Assembly (NCBI GenBank): GCA_050011895.1 | Contig: JBEKIF010000073.1 | Span: 1 to 26,366 of the forward strand | Direction: 5' to 3' | DNA from: DATBGO01 sp050011895 | GTDB lineage: Bacteria > Actinomycetota > Actinomycetes > Streptosporangiales > Streptosporangiaceae | DNA length: 26,366 nucleotides | Shown here: piece after piece, positions 12,686-20,421 of the stretch | Position numbering within the stretch: position 1 is the stretch's first letter | How the letters are laid out: every line of letters starts with the position of its first letter | Translations under genes and position numbers: made by a program | Notes under the pieces: model-generated | Database searches by the model: none | Seen by the model: only the letters and a program-made list of their open reading frames with translations | Told to the model about the DNA's origin: nothing

Positions 12686-14605
12686 ATGAGCGCCACCCAA
12701 CAGCCCAGCAACATCCCAAGCACGGCGGTCGAGTTTGCGCCAATCACCGACGTCGATCTCGGCCTGGCCGCCGAACTCGCCCAGCAGCTCCGCGTGGACT
12801 CCATCCGGTCGAGCACCTCGGCCGGGTCGGGGCACCCGACCTCCAGCATGTCCGCCGCCGACCTGATGGCCGTCCTGGTCGGCCGGCACCTCCGCTACGA
12901 CTGGGACGACCCGGGCGACGCAGCCAACGACCATCTCATCTTCTCCAAGGGACACGCCTCGCCCCTGCTGTACTCGATCTACAAGGCGGTCGGGGTCGTT
13001 TCCGACGAGGAGCTGATGACCGGATACCGGCGGTTCGGCTCCCGGCTGGAGGGGCATCCCACCCCGGTTCTGCCCTGGGTCGACGTGGCCACCGGCTCGC
13101 TGGGGCAGGGCCTGCCCGACGCCGTGGGCGTGGCGCTGGCCGGCAAGTACCTGGACGAACTGCCGTACCGGGTCTGGACCCTGTGCGGTGACAGTGAGAT
13201 GGCCGAGGGCTCCATCTGGGAGGCCCTGGACAAGGCCTCGTACTACAAGCTGTCCAACCTGGTCGCGATCGTCGACGTCAACCGGCTCGGCCAGCGCGGT
13301 CCCACCGACCTGAGCTGGGACCTGGACGCCTACGCCGCCCGCGCCGCCGCGTTCGGCGCCCGGGTGCTCGTCATCGACGGCCACGACCTGGCCGCCATCG
13401 ACCAGGCCCTGGCCGAGGCGGGCGACCTGAGCGGCCACCATCCGTCCGTCATCGTGGCCCGCACCCGCAAGGGCCGGGGGTTTTCTGAGGTTGAGGACCG
13501 CGAAGGCTGGCACGGCAAGCCCCTGCCAGAACATATGGCGGAACGGGCCGTGGTCGAACTCGGCGGCGAAGGGAACCTGCTGGTCCGTGGGCCGCGCCCG
13601 GCCGAGGCAGCCAGGCCAAGGCCCGCCGCCAACGGCGCCGAGGTCAAGCTGCCCGGCTACGAGCGGGGCCAGAAGGTGGCCACCCGCAAGGCCTACGGCG
13701 ACGCGCTGGCCGCGCTGGGCGTCCGCCCCGACGTAGTCGCCATGGACGGCGAGGTCAGCAATTCGACCTTCGCCGACGAGTTCGCCAAGGCCTACCCCGA
13801 GCGCTACTTCGAGATGTTCATCGCCGAACAGCAGATGGTCGCCGCCGCGGTCGGCATCGCGGTGCGCGGCTACCGGCCGTTCGCGTCCACCTTCGCGGCC
13901 TTCTTCACCCGTGCCTACGACTTCATCCGGATGGCGGCCATCTCCCGGGCCAACATCAGCCTGGTCGGCTCGCACGCTGGCGTGGAGATCGGCGCCGACG
14001 GCCCGTCCCAGATGGCCCTGGAGGACCTGGCCATGCTGCGCGCCGTGCACGGCTCCACCGTTCTGTACCCCAGCGACGCGACCAGCGCCGCCGCCCTGGT
14101 CCTGGCCATGGCCGACCTGGAGGGCATCTCCTACATGCGGACCACTCGGGGCGCTTACCCGGTGCTGTACGACGCCGGGGAGACCTTCCCGGTCGGCGGG
14201 TCCAAGGTGCTTCGCCAGACCGGTGACGACCAGGTGACCTTGATCGGCGCCGGGGTCACCCTGCACGAGTGCCTGGCCGCCGCCGGCCAGCTACCCGCCG
14301 ACGGCATCAACGCCCGGGTCATCGACCTGTACTCGGTCAAGCCGACGGACACCGCCACGCTCACCGCGGCCGCCGCGGCCACCGGCGGACGGCTGGTCGT
14401 CGCCGAGGACCACCACCCCGAGGGCGGCATCGGCTCCGCGGTCCTCGACGCCCTGACCGGCGCCGGCCGCACCGACCTGGCCGTCGCCCACCTGGCCGTC
14501 CGCGAGATGCCCGGCTCCGGCACCCCCGCCGAACTCCTCGGCGCCTCCGGCATCGACGCCGCCCACATCGCCGAGGCCGCCCGCCGCCTGCTCGCGGACG
14601 AATGA
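12686..14605 (+). CDS. tkt: Transketolase
   Basis: This 639-residue thiamine-diphosphate enzyme moves two-carbon ketol units between sugar phosphates in the pentose phosphate pathway. The N-terminal half shows STSAGSGHPTSSMSAADL, FSKGHASPLLY and the cofactor-binding motif GDSEMAEGSIWEA ending at DVNRLGQ. The pyrimidine-binding half starts at about residue 330 and contains the catalytic Glu in FIAEQQMVAAAVG plus the following FASTFAAFFTRAYDFIRMA. A C-terminal domain of about 130 residues (VTLIGAGVTLHE, VVAEDHHPEGGIGSA) completes the usual length. The ATG at 12686 was chosen because CTGGAGG lies six bases upstream; upstream in-frame codons lack homology. It is fairly short for bacterial Tkt (about 660-700 residues) and resembles the animal-like, single-chain subgroup. 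A hairpin follows the stop. The gene is apparently monocistronic. Confidence 0.93.
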   Translation: MSATQQPSNIPSTAVEFAPITDVDLGLAAELAQQLRVDSIRSSTSAGSGHPTSSMSAADLMAVLVGRHLRYDWDDPGDAANDHLIFSKGHASPLLYSIYKAVGVVSDEELMTGYRRFGSRLEGHPTPVLPWVDVATGSLGQGLPDAVGVALAGKYLDELPYRVWTLCGDSEMAEGSIWEALDKASYYKLSNLVAIVDVNRLGQRGPTDLSWDLDAYAARAAAFGARVLVIDGHDLAAIDQALAEAGDLSGHHPSVIVARTRKGRGFSEVEDREGWHGKPLPEHMAERAVVELGGEGNLLVRGPRPAEAARPRPAANGAEVKLPGYERGQKVATRKAYGDALAALGVRPDVVAMDGEVSNSTFADEFAKAYPERYFEMFIAEQQMVAAAVGIAVRGYRPFASTFAAFFTRAYDFIRMAAISRANISLVGSHAGVEIGADGPSQMALEDLAMLRAVHGSTVLYPSDATSAAALVLAMADLEGISYMRTTRGAYPVLYDAGETFPVGGSKVLRQTGDDQVTLIGAGVTLHECLAAAGQLPADGINARVIDLYSVKPTDTATLTAAAAATGGRLVVAEDHHPEGGIGSAVLDALTGAGRTDLAVAHLAVREMPGSGTPAELLGASGIDAAHIAEAARRLLADE

Positions 14606-14611
14606 GGGTAC

Positions 14612-14643
14612 CGGAGCCCCGCCGCCTTCCCGGTAGGGCTCCG
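14612..14643 (+). terminator. Hairpin after the transketolase gene
   Basis: CGGAGCCC at 14612-14619 pairs perfectly with GGGCTCCG at 14636-14643 across a 16-base loop, beginning seven bases after the stop codon. There is no T-tract, which is common for actinobacterial terminators. Confidence 0.5.
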
Positions 14644-14723
14644 ATTCCGCTCGGCGTATCCGCAGCACCGACCTGGCGGCCTACGTGGCCAAGCTCGAAA
14701 ACGACGCCCAGAGCTCCGCCTGA
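14637..14723 (+). pseudogene. Possible C-terminal fragment of an excisionase-type HTH protein
   Basis: A short frame without a start reads ARRIRSTDLAAYVAKLENDA and ends in a TGA. It resembles the end of MerR-like excisionase/HTH proteins, where 'RRIRRSDLDAYLA' closes the winged helix. The rest of such a gene is absent. The match is short, so it could be chance. It is consistent with other mobile-element debris in the window. Confidence 0.3.
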
Positions 14724-15114
14724 CGATGGGACCCATCCGCGCACCAGGAGCCCTCTGCCGCTGGCTCGGTCGGTACGCTCTCAAGACTGAGATCGAGGTC
14801 TTCGGGCTGCGGACCGTCCATCACACGTACTGGCGCTACGATCCGGGCTTCCTGGATCTCATGGCTGCTCGCGTTGCATGCGCTTATGTGAGAGCCGGAC
14901 GCCGATCCCGCGGATAGCGAAATCGCCGGATCTCCCGCCAGCGACCATGGCTGACCGCGATCGCCCGTCATTACCGGCCCGCAGCGGACACGGCTAGGAG
15001 CGTGGCGACGGTATCCGCACGTGGCGCCTATCCTGAGTCACCCACTCCGAGATGACGAGGGATCATGCGCGGTAAGAGGCAGGCCAGCTAGGAGGCGCGA
15101 CGGCTGGCGCGCAA
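14724..15114. other. Region with no recognisable intact gene
   Basis: A 63-codon plus-strand frame (14726-14917, containing LKTEIEVFGLRTVHHTYWRY) and an overlapping minus-strand frame (14681-14971) are open, but neither has a ribosome-binding site or a family I know. I see no repeats or RNA structures of note. It looks like decayed sequence between the transketolase gene and the tRNA. Confidence 0.4.
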
Positions 15115-15216
15115 CTCGGCGGCTCCGGGCTGGTCGGCAACGCGGTCACCCACACTCGGTCAGGCCAGCCCGGCGGCACGATCACCGTCGCCGTGGAGAC
15201 ATCAGAACCACCATAG
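15115..15216 (+). pseudogene. Fragment of an anti-sigma-type ATP-binding protein (HATPase)
   Basis: A 33-codon frame without a start reads LVGNAVTHTRSGQPGGTITV then AVETSEPP and a stop. The pattern 'EL-VGNAV-HT-S--PGG-ITV-VE' is the N-box region of the RsbW/SpoIIAB-like regulatory kinases that are very abundant in actinomycetes. The preceding residues are in a shifted frame (RRLARNSAA at about 15093), and the G1/G2 boxes are missing. It is clearly only a relic. Confidence 0.5.
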
Positions 15217-15357
15217 GTGTGCATCCGTGTCAACGGCCAAGTTGCGGTCCCGCACAAGGCCGCCCCTAGCCGCGCGCAACCGCACACCCCGGCCATGCGA
15301 TACGACCATCGTCTGCCCGCATATGCACAGGTCAGAGGACATTATCGCTGGTCTGGG

Positions 15358-15446
15358 CGGAGGGTGTGGGATTCGAACCCACGAGGACGCGTCAACGCCC
15401 TAGCGGTTTTCAAGACCGCCGCCATCGGCCACTAGGCGAACCCTCC
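15358..15446 (-). tRNA. tRNA-Ser (anticodon UGA)
   Basis: The minus strand folds into a class II tRNA of 89 bases. The acceptor stem is GGAGGGT with ACCCTCC and a G discriminator. The anticodon stem-loop is GCGGT-CTTGAAA-ACCGC with anticodon TGA. A long variable arm is present (TAGGGCGTTGACGCGTCCTC), as is a T arm, GTGGG-TTCGAAT-CCCAC. No CCA is encoded. The 3' end faces the fragment-rich region 14637-15216, where an element could once have been inserted, but no second copy of the tRNA end was found. Confidence 0.95.
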
Positions 15447-15662
15447 TAGCTGCGGATTCGTCCGGAGCCTCGGCCTCGATAGCCGGCTTGGCCCGCCACT
15501 GGTCCGCAGTTGCAAGCACCGGGCTAGCGCAGGCCGCCCGGCATTCATAGCCTCTCATACCTCGCCGTCCTCAAGCGCTGCCCGATCCGCCGGCTAATCG
15601 TTCGCGGGTAGCACGACCGGCGCAAACACGGCCGAGTAGGCTCGCCGGTGGAGGGAGGTCGG

Positions 15663-16733
15663 ATGCTGCCCCCGTTCGGCTGGAGCGCCGTCGTCACGGT
15701 CTGGCAATTCGCGCCGATCGTCACCGGTTTCACTGCGGTGGCCGCTGTCGCGTACCTGTGGGGCGTCGTCCGGGTAGCCCGCCGTCATCCTGCCCGGCCA
15801 TGGCCGGCCTGGCGGACCGCGATGTTCCTCGGCGGCCTGGCCGTGGTGGTCCTGGCAACGCAGAGCGGCATCGGCGCCTACGACGACGTGCTGTTCTGGG
15901 ATCACATGGTGCAGCATCTGATGCTGCTGATGGCCGCGCCGGTGCTGCTGATCTTCGGCCAGCCGGTAACGCTGCTGCTGCACGCGAGCAGGAACCCGCT
16001 GCACACCTGGACCAAGCGTGTGGTGCGCTCCCGCGTCGTCAGCTTCCTGACCTGGCCGGTTTTCGGATTCGCCGCCTACGCCGTGGCCGTCGTCGCGGCC
16101 CACCTGACGGGGATCGCCAACCTCGTCGAGGCCAACCAGGCGGTGCACAACGCCGAACATGCGGGCTTCCTGATCATCGGCTACCTGTTCTTCCTGCCGA
16201 TCATCGGCAGTGAGCCGATCCGCTGGCGGCTCTCCTATCCAGTGCGATTCATCATCCTCGTCCTGGCCATGCCGATCGACACGTTCACCGGCCTGATGCT
16301 CGGCTACGGCAGCGCCGGAACCCCGGGAGTCACCGCAGCCGGCCGGCCCGCCTGGGCGCCAAGCCCGGTAGCGGACCTGCACGCGGGCGGCGCGGTGATG
16401 TGGGTGGCAGGCGACGGACTCATGTTCGCGCTGATGATGATCGTCTACATGCTCTGGAGCATGGACGACCGGGCGGCCGTCAGCGGGCATGGCTGGTTTG
16501 AGGCCGCCCGGCGGACCAACCTGGCCAGCCTGGTCGCGTCACAGTCGGCGCGCGGCGTTTCGGGCCGGCCGGACGGCGCTGTCGGCAGCCAGGCAAGCGC
16601 CGAGCCGCAACCGGCGAGCGCGGCGGCGACCTGGCGGGACGGCCCCGGCGGAATCGACGATGACGAGCACCTCGCCGCGTATAACGCCTTCCTGGCCAGT
16701 CTGAACGAGGCCGGGCCGGGCCGCAGGCCGTAA
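15663..16733 (+). CDS. ctaG: Cytochrome c oxidase assembly protein, CtaG family
   Basis: The 356-residue polytopic protein has about seven hydrophobic helices and the His-containing motifs of the caa3-type CtaG family: YDDVLFWDHMVQHLMLLMAA, NAEHAGFLIIGYLFFLPIIG, then DTFTGLMLGYG, DLHAGGAVMWVAGD and a final helix in LMMIVYMLW. CtaG proteins assist assembly of the copper centre of haem-copper oxidases in the membrane. About 90 residues at the C-terminus are a polar, Ala/Gly-rich cytoplasmic tail ending in HLAAYNAFLASLNE. The ATG at 15663 is preceded by GGAGGGAGGT; an in-frame GTG at 15648 lies before that site and is unlikely. No oxidase subunit genes are adjacent. A small hairpin follows the stop. 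Confidence 0.9.
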   Translation: MLPPFGWSAVVTVWQFAPIVTGFTAVAAVAYLWGVVRVARRHPARPWPAWRTAMFLGGLAVVVLATQSGIGAYDDVLFWDHMVQHLMLLMAAPVLLIFGQPVTLLLHASRNPLHTWTKRVVRSRVVSFLTWPVFGFAAYAVAVVAAHLTGIANLVEANQAVHNAEHAGFLIIGYLFFLPIIGSEPIRWRLSYPVRFIILVLAMPIDTFTGLMLGYGSAGTPGVTAAGRPAWAPSPVADLHAGGAVMWVAGDGLMFALMMIVYMLWSMDDRAAVSGHGWFEAARRTNLASLVASQSARGVSGRPDGAVGSQASAEPQPASAAATWRDGPGGIDDDEHLAAYNAFLASLNEAGPGRRP

Positions 16734-16767
16734 CCGGCGGGCGGCGGCAGTGCCCGGATGCGGCCCG

Positions 16768-16790
16768 TTGCGGAGCAGCCCGCAAGGATT
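16768..16790 (+). terminator. Possible terminator after ctaG
   Basis: TTGCGG-AGCAGC-CCGCAA forms a six-pair hairpin followed by GGATTTTG, a short T-run. It lies 35 bases after the stop codon. The stem is short, so the call is tentative. Confidence 0.4.
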
Positions 16791-16923
16791 TTGACCTACT
16801 CGGTGAACCGGCTGCGTGAAGCGGCCGTTACAGATACAGCAGCGCGGGCGGGCGGGCCAATCCTGCCAGCGCCCTGATCGCAGCGCCGTAAAGGCAGCTG
16901 AATCCATTCGAGAAGGGGACTTT

Positions 16924-18054
16924 ATGTCATTGCTCAACCGGATTGTCGCCACGGCGGCAGCGGCCGCCTCGTTGACTGCGGCGGGATTGGCGATGGGGCC
17001 TGCAGCGGGGGCCACGCCCACTCCAAGCTCGCCGTTCATCGCCCGCTTCCACAAGCTCACGAACATCGCTTCTACAGTGCCGGGCAACGGCGACGTTAAC
17101 CCGTACGGGGTTGCCGTAGTCGGGCAGAGCCGGGGCCGGCTGCACCGCGGCGATGTCCTGGTAAGCAACTTCAACAACAAGGCGAATCTGCAGGGCACGG
17201 GCACCACGATCGTCGAGATCTCCCCCGGCGGTCATCAGACGCTGTTCTCCCGCATCAGGGCCTCGCAACTGCCCGGCAGCTGCCCCGGCGGCGTCGGGCT
17301 GACCACCGCGCTCGTCGCGCTGCGCGGCGGCTGGGTGATCGTCGGCAGCCTTCCGTCGACCAACGGGACCGCCGCGACCGCCAAGGCCGGCTGCCTGATC
17401 GTGCTGGACAGCAACGGCGTGGTGCGCAGGACGATAACTGGCCACGGCATTAACGGGCCGTGGGACGCGGTCGCGGTTCAGCGCGGCCAGCGTGCCGACC
17501 TGTTCGTCACGAACGTGCTGAACGGAACGGTCGCGGCGAACGGCCGCGTGGTGCACCGCGGCACGGTGGTCAGGCTGGGACTGCGGCTGTTCCGCCACCG
17601 GGCGCCGCTGGTCGTGGCCAGTACCACGGTGGGTTCCGGCTTCGCCCAGCAGACCAACGCCGCGGCGTTCGTCATCGGGCCTACCGGACTCGGACTCGGC
17701 CGCGGCGGCACGCTCTACGTGGCCGATACCTCGGCCAACAGGATCACGGCAATCCCGCACGCGATCACCAGGCACGGCACCGCGGGCACCGGCGCTGTGG
17801 TGACCAGGAATGGCTGGCTGAACGCGCCGCTTGGCCTGACCATCGCGCCTAACGGCGATGTGCTCACCGTTAACGGGAACAACGGGCTGATCGTCGAGAC
17901 CACCCCGGGCGGCGTCCAGGTGGCCAAGCGCCTGCTGGACTCCGCCGGCAGCCCGAAGGGCGCGGGCGCGCTGTTCGGCCTGGCCATCGCGCCGCGCGGG
18001 TCAGGCGTCTACTACGTGGACGACGTCACCAACATGCTCCGGCTGCTGCACTGA
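16924..18054 (+). CDS. Secreted NHL/beta-propeller-like protein
   Basis: The 376-residue protein begins with a clear Sec signal peptide: basic SLLNR, a hydrophobic Ala-rich core to about residue 26, then probable cleavage after GAAGA near residue 30. The mature part is a series of strands with recurring patterns such as NPYGVAVV, GDVLVSNFNN, GPWDAVAVQRG, GGTLYVADTSANRITAIP, APLGLTIAPNGDVLTVNG and LFGLAIAPRGSGVYYVDDVT, typical of NHL or six-bladed propellers. No catalytic residues were recognised, so a binding or structural role outside the cell is most likely. The ATG at 16924 has GAAGGGGA eight bases upstream. It is a single gene followed by a strong hairpin. Such proteins are common orphans in actinomycetes. 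Confidence 0.85.
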   Translation: MSLLNRIVATAAAAASLTAAGLAMGPAAGATPTPSSPFIARFHKLTNIASTVPGNGDVNPYGVAVVGQSRGRLHRGDVLVSNFNNKANLQGTGTTIVEISPGGHQTLFSRIRASQLPGSCPGGVGLTTALVALRGGWVIVGSLPSTNGTAATAKAGCLIVLDSNGVVRRTITGHGINGPWDAVAVQRGQRADLFVTNVLNGTVAANGRVVHRGTVVRLGLRLFRHRAPLVVASTTVGSGFAQQTNAAAFVIGPTGLGLGRGGTLYVADTSANRITAIPHAITRHGTAGTGAVVTRNGWLNAPLGLTIAPNGDVLTVNGNNGLIVETTPGGVQVAKRLLDSAGSPKGAGALFGLAIAPRGSGVYYVDDVTNMLRLLH

Positions 18055-18101
18055 CCGGAGTCGGCTGAATCCGTCCCGGAAATGATCTCCGCCGGGCCGT
18101 C

Positions 18102-18129
18102 GCCGGGGACAAGTGGCCCCGTCCCCGGC
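18102..18129 (+). terminator. Strong hairpin after the beta-propeller gene
   Basis: GCCGGGGAC at 18102-18110 and GTCCCCGGC at 18121-18129 form a perfect nine-pair stem with a ten-base loop, 47 bases after the stop. No T-run follows, as is usual for high-GC actinobacteria. Confidence 0.6.
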
Positions 18130-18156
18130 CGGCCCGGCGGCCCGGCGACACGCCGG

Positions 18157-18192
18157 CTAGCGCTTTCTAGCGGAATCTAGGGAGTCCGCTAG
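18157..18192 (+). promoter_or_regulatory. Phased CTAG cluster and inverted repeat upstream of the AAA ATPase
   Basis: CTAG occurs at 18157, 18167, 18177 and 18189, that is, at 10, 10 and 12-base steps. The inner part is a perfect inverted repeat, CTAGCGGA (18167-18174) and TCCGCTAG (18185-18192), with a ten-base spacer. It ends ten bases before a -10-like TAGGCT, where an operator would be expected. Confidence 0.45.
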
Positions 18193-18201
18193 ATCAGCCC
18201 A

Positions 18202-18207
18202 TAGGCT
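18202..18207 (+). promoter_or_regulatory. Candidate -10 box of a leaderless transcript (AAA ATPase)
   Basis: TAGGCT lies eight bases before the GTG start at 18216, with no ribosome-binding site between them. The same hexamer stands at nearly the same distance from the FUSC start. The -35 position overlaps the inverted repeat at 18167-18192. Confidence 0.4.
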
Positions 18208-18215
18208 TTAATACC

Positions 18216-19397
18216 GTGGATCCGGTTCGCAACCCTTATGCCCCGGGCGCCGGTCAGCGCCCGCCGGAGCTGGCCGGCCGCGACCGGGAAATCGCCGAGT
18301 TCGAGGTGGTGCTGCAGCGGGTGGCACGCGGTCGGCCCGAGCGCAGCATGGTGCTCACCGGCCTGCGCGGGGTTGGCAAGACTGTGCTGCTCAACGCGTT
18401 CCGGTCGATGGCGATGCAGCATCTATGGGGTACCGGCAAGATCGAGGCGCGGCCCGATCAGTCGATCAGGAGGCCGGTAGCAGGCGCGCTGCACATGGCC
18501 GTACGCGAACTCGCGCCGCGGCACCGGGCACCGGACCGTATCGATCAGTTCCTCGGAATCCTGAAAGCGTTCGGCTCCCGTGACCCGGGTGCGCCCAAGG
18601 GGGCGCCCTGGGCTGGCCTGGGCATCGACGTGCCAGCGATCCGTGGCCGGGCTGACTCCGGGGACCTCGAGGTCGACCTGACCGAGCTGCTGACCGACGC
18701 CGCGTCCGTGGCCGCCGACCTAGGGGTGGGCATCGCGCTTTTCGTCGACGAGATGCAGGACGTTCCGGCGCGTGACGTCTCCGCGCTCTGCGCCGCCTGC
18801 CACGAGCTTTCCCAGAACGGCGGCCCGCTGATCGTGGTGGGGGCGGGACTGCCGCACCTGCCGTCTGTCCTGTCGGCGAGCAAGAGCTACTCGGAACGGC
18901 TGTTCAGGTACGTGCCGATTGACCGGCTGGACCGGGACGCCGCGGACTTCGCGCTCCTCGCGCCGGCCCGGCGGGAAGGCGCCGACTTCGAGCCTGCTGC
19001 CCTGGAGGCCCTGTATACGGCAGCTGACGGATACCCCTACTTCGTACAGGCTTACGGCAAGGTGACCTGGGATGTCGCGGCGGCGAGCCCCGTCACGGCA
19101 GGCGATGTCGGTGTTGCAGCGCCGGTGGCGGCTGGCGAGCTGGCCATCGGTTTCTTTGGCAGCAGGTACGAGCGGGCCACCCCGGCCGAGCGAGAGTACA
19201 TGCGGGCGATGGCTGCCCTCGGCGACGAGCCGGTGCAGACCGCACAGGTGGCTGAAGAACTGGCCCGCAAGCCGTCGAGTGTCTCGCCGGCGCGGGACAG
19301 CCTGATCAAGAAGGGCCTGATCTACAGCTCAGAGCGCGGCCTCATCGCGTTCACCGTTCCGCATTTCGGCAAGTTCCTGCGCGCTCAGCCAGCCTGA
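18216..19397 (+). CDS. AAA-family ATPase with C-terminal winged helix (Orc1/AAA_16-like)
   Basis: The 393-residue protein opens with PYAPGAGQRPPELAGRDREI and the Walker A loop in VLTGLRGVGKTVLLNAF. The Walker B motif is ALFVDEMQDV at about residues 180-189, and sensor-like VVGAGLPHLP follows. The C-terminal 90 residues form a winged helix (VQTAQVAEELARKPSSVSPA, DSLIKKGLIYSSERGLIAFT). This is the layout of Orc1/Cdc6-like and STAND-related ATPases often annotated in actinomycetes simply as 'ATP-binding protein'. Its partner is unknown. It could act in DNA binding, mobile-element maintenance or defence, but nothing nearby decides this. The GTG start is supported by the onset of the conserved N-terminus and a leaderless-type -10 box. 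The ATPase motifs are intact. Confidence 0.88.
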   Translation: MDPVRNPYAPGAGQRPPELAGRDREIAEFEVVLQRVARGRPERSMVLTGLRGVGKTVLLNAFRSMAMQHLWGTGKIEARPDQSIRRPVAGALHMAVRELAPRHRAPDRIDQFLGILKAFGSRDPGAPKGAPWAGLGIDVPAIRGRADSGDLEVDLTELLTDAASVAADLGVGIALFVDEMQDVPARDVSALCAACHELSQNGGPLIVVGAGLPHLPSVLSASKSYSERLFRYVPIDRLDRDAADFALLAPARREGADFEPAALEALYTAADGYPYFVQAYGKVTWDVAAASPVTAGDVGVAAPVAAGELAIGFFGSRYERATPAEREYMRAMAALGDEPVQTAQVAEELARKPSSVSPARDSLIKKGLIYSSERGLIAFTVPHFGKFLRAQPA

Positions 19398-19452
19398 CGG
19401 ATGCCGGGCGGCGGCAGTGTCTGCGGGACTATCGCACTATCTTCAGCTCAGG

Positions 19453-20421
19453 CTAGAGATCGCTAGAGAACGGCAGAGAGCTGCTACGCACCCTTGGCGC
19501 AGCCGCCGCCGCTGAACCCGTGGCGGCGGCTGACCGGCCGGGTGCAGCAGGCCGCGGGACCGGCTGCGGCCCGCGTCCCGGGCGCCCGGGCAGCGGCCAG
19601 GGGAGCACCTCTCCGGTCGCGGAATCGATCACGGCGGCCCGAATCGGCGGACGGCGCTGTTTCAGGTAGACGGCGAAAATGATCTCAGCATCCCGGTCCC
19701 GGCACCGGCCGGGGAACACCACATACCGCCAGCAAAGTTCCCGCCACAGGTCGGCGGGCGCATCGGCGGTGATGATCCCGGCGTACCTGCGCCACTGCGA
19801 ACTCTTCCGCAATGCCGCCAGCGTCCGCTCAGCGGGCAACAGGCGCAGCTCGCATGGCTCGGTGTAGCCCAGCCGCACCAGGCCCTCGCCAAGTTCCGGC
19901 GACAGCGCCCCGATCAGCGCCAGCTCGGCAGCCAGGATGCCGAGCATGGTGGCAGCGGCCGTTCCGGCCCCCGGCGGCTGCAGCGGAGCCAGGTCGATGG
20001 TGGCAAGCGCCGCGACGGCCAGCAGCGCCGATCTGGCCAGCGAGCGGCTGCTGACCGGCGCCGTGCTGAACTCGCCGAAGCATCCGCAGCCTAGGTCAGG
20101 CCGGGTGTTGCGGAGCTCAAGGAGAGCACAGGTGGCGACGACGAACAAGATGGCCACCAGGACCCTGACGGCACTGGCTGGCGCGCCCCTGCCAAGCCGG
20201 CCCGCGGTCACGATGAGCCCGATGCCCAGCCCGAATTCGGTCGCGCAGAGGAATATCGCTGCCGGGCGCCGCATGTGCAAGGGGAACAGCACGGTCGGCC
20301 CGAGCGCGGCAATAACCGTCCGGGTCTGCAGCACCCGGACCAGCTTCGCGAAGCAGCCACCGAGCAACATCGCGGACAGCAGCGGGATCTGCACGTCTTC
20401 GGCCGCGGTCAGCAGGGTCAT
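19453..20421 (-). CDS. MauE-like integral membrane protein
   Basis: The 322-residue protein has about four hydrophobic helices in its first 170 residues, beginning at PLLSAMLLGGCFAKLVRVLQ. The CxC-type motif DLGCGCFGEF lies at about residues 109-118. This resembles the MauE/DoxX-like family, whose members (e.g. MauE in methylamine utilisation) are linked to disulphide formation in extracytoplasmic partners. Helices are followed by a soluble tail of about 140 residues (EPCELRLLPAERTLAAL, WRELCWRYVVFPGRC) and a low-complexity Pro/Ala end. Its ATG overlaps the stop of the upstream cysteine-rich gene by one base (TGATG), so the two are translationally coupled. The cysteine content of both supports a redox partnership. 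The exact substrate is not known. Confidence 0.7.
   Translation of the reverse strand: MTLLTAAEDVQIPLLSAMLLGGCFAKLVRVLQTRTVIAALGPTVLFPLHMRRPAAIFLCATEFGLGIGLIVTAGRLGRGAPASAVRVLVAILFVVATCALLELRNTRPDLGCGCFGEFSTAPVSSRSLARSALLAVAALATIDLAPLQPPGAGTAAATMLGILAAELALIGALSPELGEGLVRLGYTEPCELRLLPAERTLAALRKSSQWRRYAGIITADAPADLWRELCWRYVVFPGRCRDRDAEIIFAVYLKQRRPPIRAAVIDSATGEVLPWPLPGRPGRGPQPVPRPAAPGRSAAATGSAAAAAPRVRSSSLPFSSDL

Noticed and set aside
12221..14266. 681-codon minus-strand open frame opposite transketolase
   Set aside because: It is a GC-rich shadow frame. The plus strand encodes complete transketolase with all motifs, and the shadow has no recognisable domains.
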